Shown here: positions 63,101 to 64,000 of the stretch, piece by piece
How the letters are laid out: every line of letters begins with the position of its first letter
Numbering within the stretch: position 1 is the stretch's first letter
NCBI GenBank assembly: GCA_037976565.1
Contig: CP137666.1
Location: 3,638,060-3,702,059 of the forward strand
From: Mesocentrotus franciscanus
Taxonomy: Eukaryota; Echinodermata; Echinoidea; Camarodonta; Strongylocentrotidae
Length of the DNA: 64,000 nt
Direction of reading: 5' to 3'
Translations under genes and position numbers: made by a program
The notes under the pieces: generated by a model
Databases searched by the model: none
What the model was told of the DNA's origin: nothing
The model's input: only the letters and a program-made list of their open reading frames with translations

Positions 63101-64000
63101 ACATCAATTTCAGACATGAACAAGACCAATACAATGTATTTTTTCTGGAATACAGCTTAGGAAACATGACCTTCTATCCTCCTTCTCTTGCTCTGGATTT
63201 CCTGGAAGTATTTTCACTCAGCCAACCAATGTCATATTGATCATTTCATTGGAGCTTTTTTTCCTTCATTTATATATATGTCACAAGACCCCCTCCTTCC
63301 ATCACCTGCCAAACACTTGTTTATTTTTATATCATATATTATATAACTTATTAAGATAAAGTCTTATGCTCCTTCAAACATTTAGGTTCTTATACTTCAT
63401 GTGAATCCAATACCGGTATATGTTAGTGTTCAATCCACTATATTTACAGCAACATGACACAAATAATTTTCATTTTCATATAGTTGGAAAAGTGGGTCAC
63501 AATTTTTGGTTTGAAAAATGATGATAAAAGACAGAGGCTCTGTTTCTATTACATGTACATGTCTAAGTTGGGGATCTAGGGGGCAAGGGGTCATGTGCCT
63601 CCCCCCCCCTCCTTGGCAAAACTAATTTAGAACCAAATAGAAAATGGGAGTGTGCCCCCTAATTTCACCCTCCAGCAGCCATTTTGGATCTAAGATGGAA
63701 ACAAAATGTATGATAATCTTTAGGGGGGGGGGGCATGTCAGAGAATTCCAAAACATGTGATTCATTACTTGTTAGTTAATATCACCTACTCCTATTTTAT
63801 AATCAGAATTTCATTGGTGTCTGTTATATTTTTCATTCCTCTCCCTTTAGGGTGGGGGCAAGATTTCAACATTTCTTTTTTCTTTGATAATATTTTTCAT
63901 GTTTTCCATGAAATAAATTACATTCAGTCTACTAACATTGGTAAAAAATCTTCGTCCCAGGAAGTGTTGTATGAACATTTTAAACATTCCTTATAATCTT
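56451..64000. other. Gene-free right flank
   Basis: No exon supported. It contains a CA run (about 59751-59782), CT-rich microsatellites (60114-60250), AG-rich DNA (61250-61340) and C/G homopolymer runs (63600-63735). Less AT-rich unique stretches at 59260-59480 and 61905-62050 could be regulatory. Confidence 0.4.
60114..60310. repeat. (CT)n-rich microsatellite cluster
   Basis: Several CT runs with interruptions, e.g. 60145-60165 and 60221-60240. Open frames over it on both strands are low-complexity artefacts. Confidence 0.85.

Overview
This is a eukaryotic window: AT-rich, intron-rich and full of decayed repeats. No prokaryotic operon, rRNA gene or CRISPR array was seen. The gene content and the repeat types (TTAA-flanked MITEs, fold-back elements, non-LTR retrotransposon tails carrying GCGCTATAYAAAT-like sequence followed by ATT runs, tRNA-derived SINE) suggest a marine deuterostome invertebrate, most likely a sea urchin. 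The species is inferred, not shown.

Layout. (1) 1-3200, minus strand: the 5' end of a GABP-beta (GA-binding protein beta, ankyrin co-activator) homologue. The first coding exon is at 89-246. A probable non-coding first exon and promoter with ETS-type GGAA sites lies near 3034-3200. The rest of the gene runs off the left edge. (2) 3.2-12.2 kb: repeat-dominated intergenic DNA with a 0.86-kb GC-rich fold-back element, a long TTC microsatellite, retrotransposon 3' fragments, seven copies of a short GATGGCGCTAGACC-type motif, and three copies of a ~530-bp MITE, two of them head-to-tail. (3) 12.3-25.3 kb, plus strand: a complete 12-exon gene for OS-9, the ER lectin of ER-associated degradation (734 residues deduced). 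All exon phases agree. Its introns hold a 1.2-kb fold-back element, decayed duplicates of exon 5 and exon 7, a ~150-bp tandem array with DR1-like hormone-receptor half-sites, and a MITE containing a tRNA T-arm-like hairpin. (4) 25.3-32.4 kb: intergenic, between two convergent 3' ends. (5) 32.5-35.1 kb, minus strand: a gene for an SH2-SH3 adaptor-like protein not assigned to a named family. Probable upstream exons lie at 38.1-38.3 kb and possibly 47.9 kb. (6) 36.9-42.6 kb, plus strand: three exon-like coding segments of unknown identity opposite the introns of the SH2-SH3 gene. (7) 43-64 kb: no convincing gene; repeats, low-complexity tracts and possible regulatory DNA.

The genes do not form a pathway. 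OS-9 acts in the ER lumen, GABP-beta in nuclear transcription and the SH2-SH3 protein in phosphotyrosine signalling. Two exons of the minus-strand genes carry one interpretable break each and a third break is suspected; all three would be explained by one missing base, so assembly error is a serious alternative to real mutation. I did not find a clearly new biological system. The most unusual items are the palindromic fold-back elements, the decayed exon duplications inside OS9, the DR1-bearing array and the excess of the palindrome TACCGGTA.
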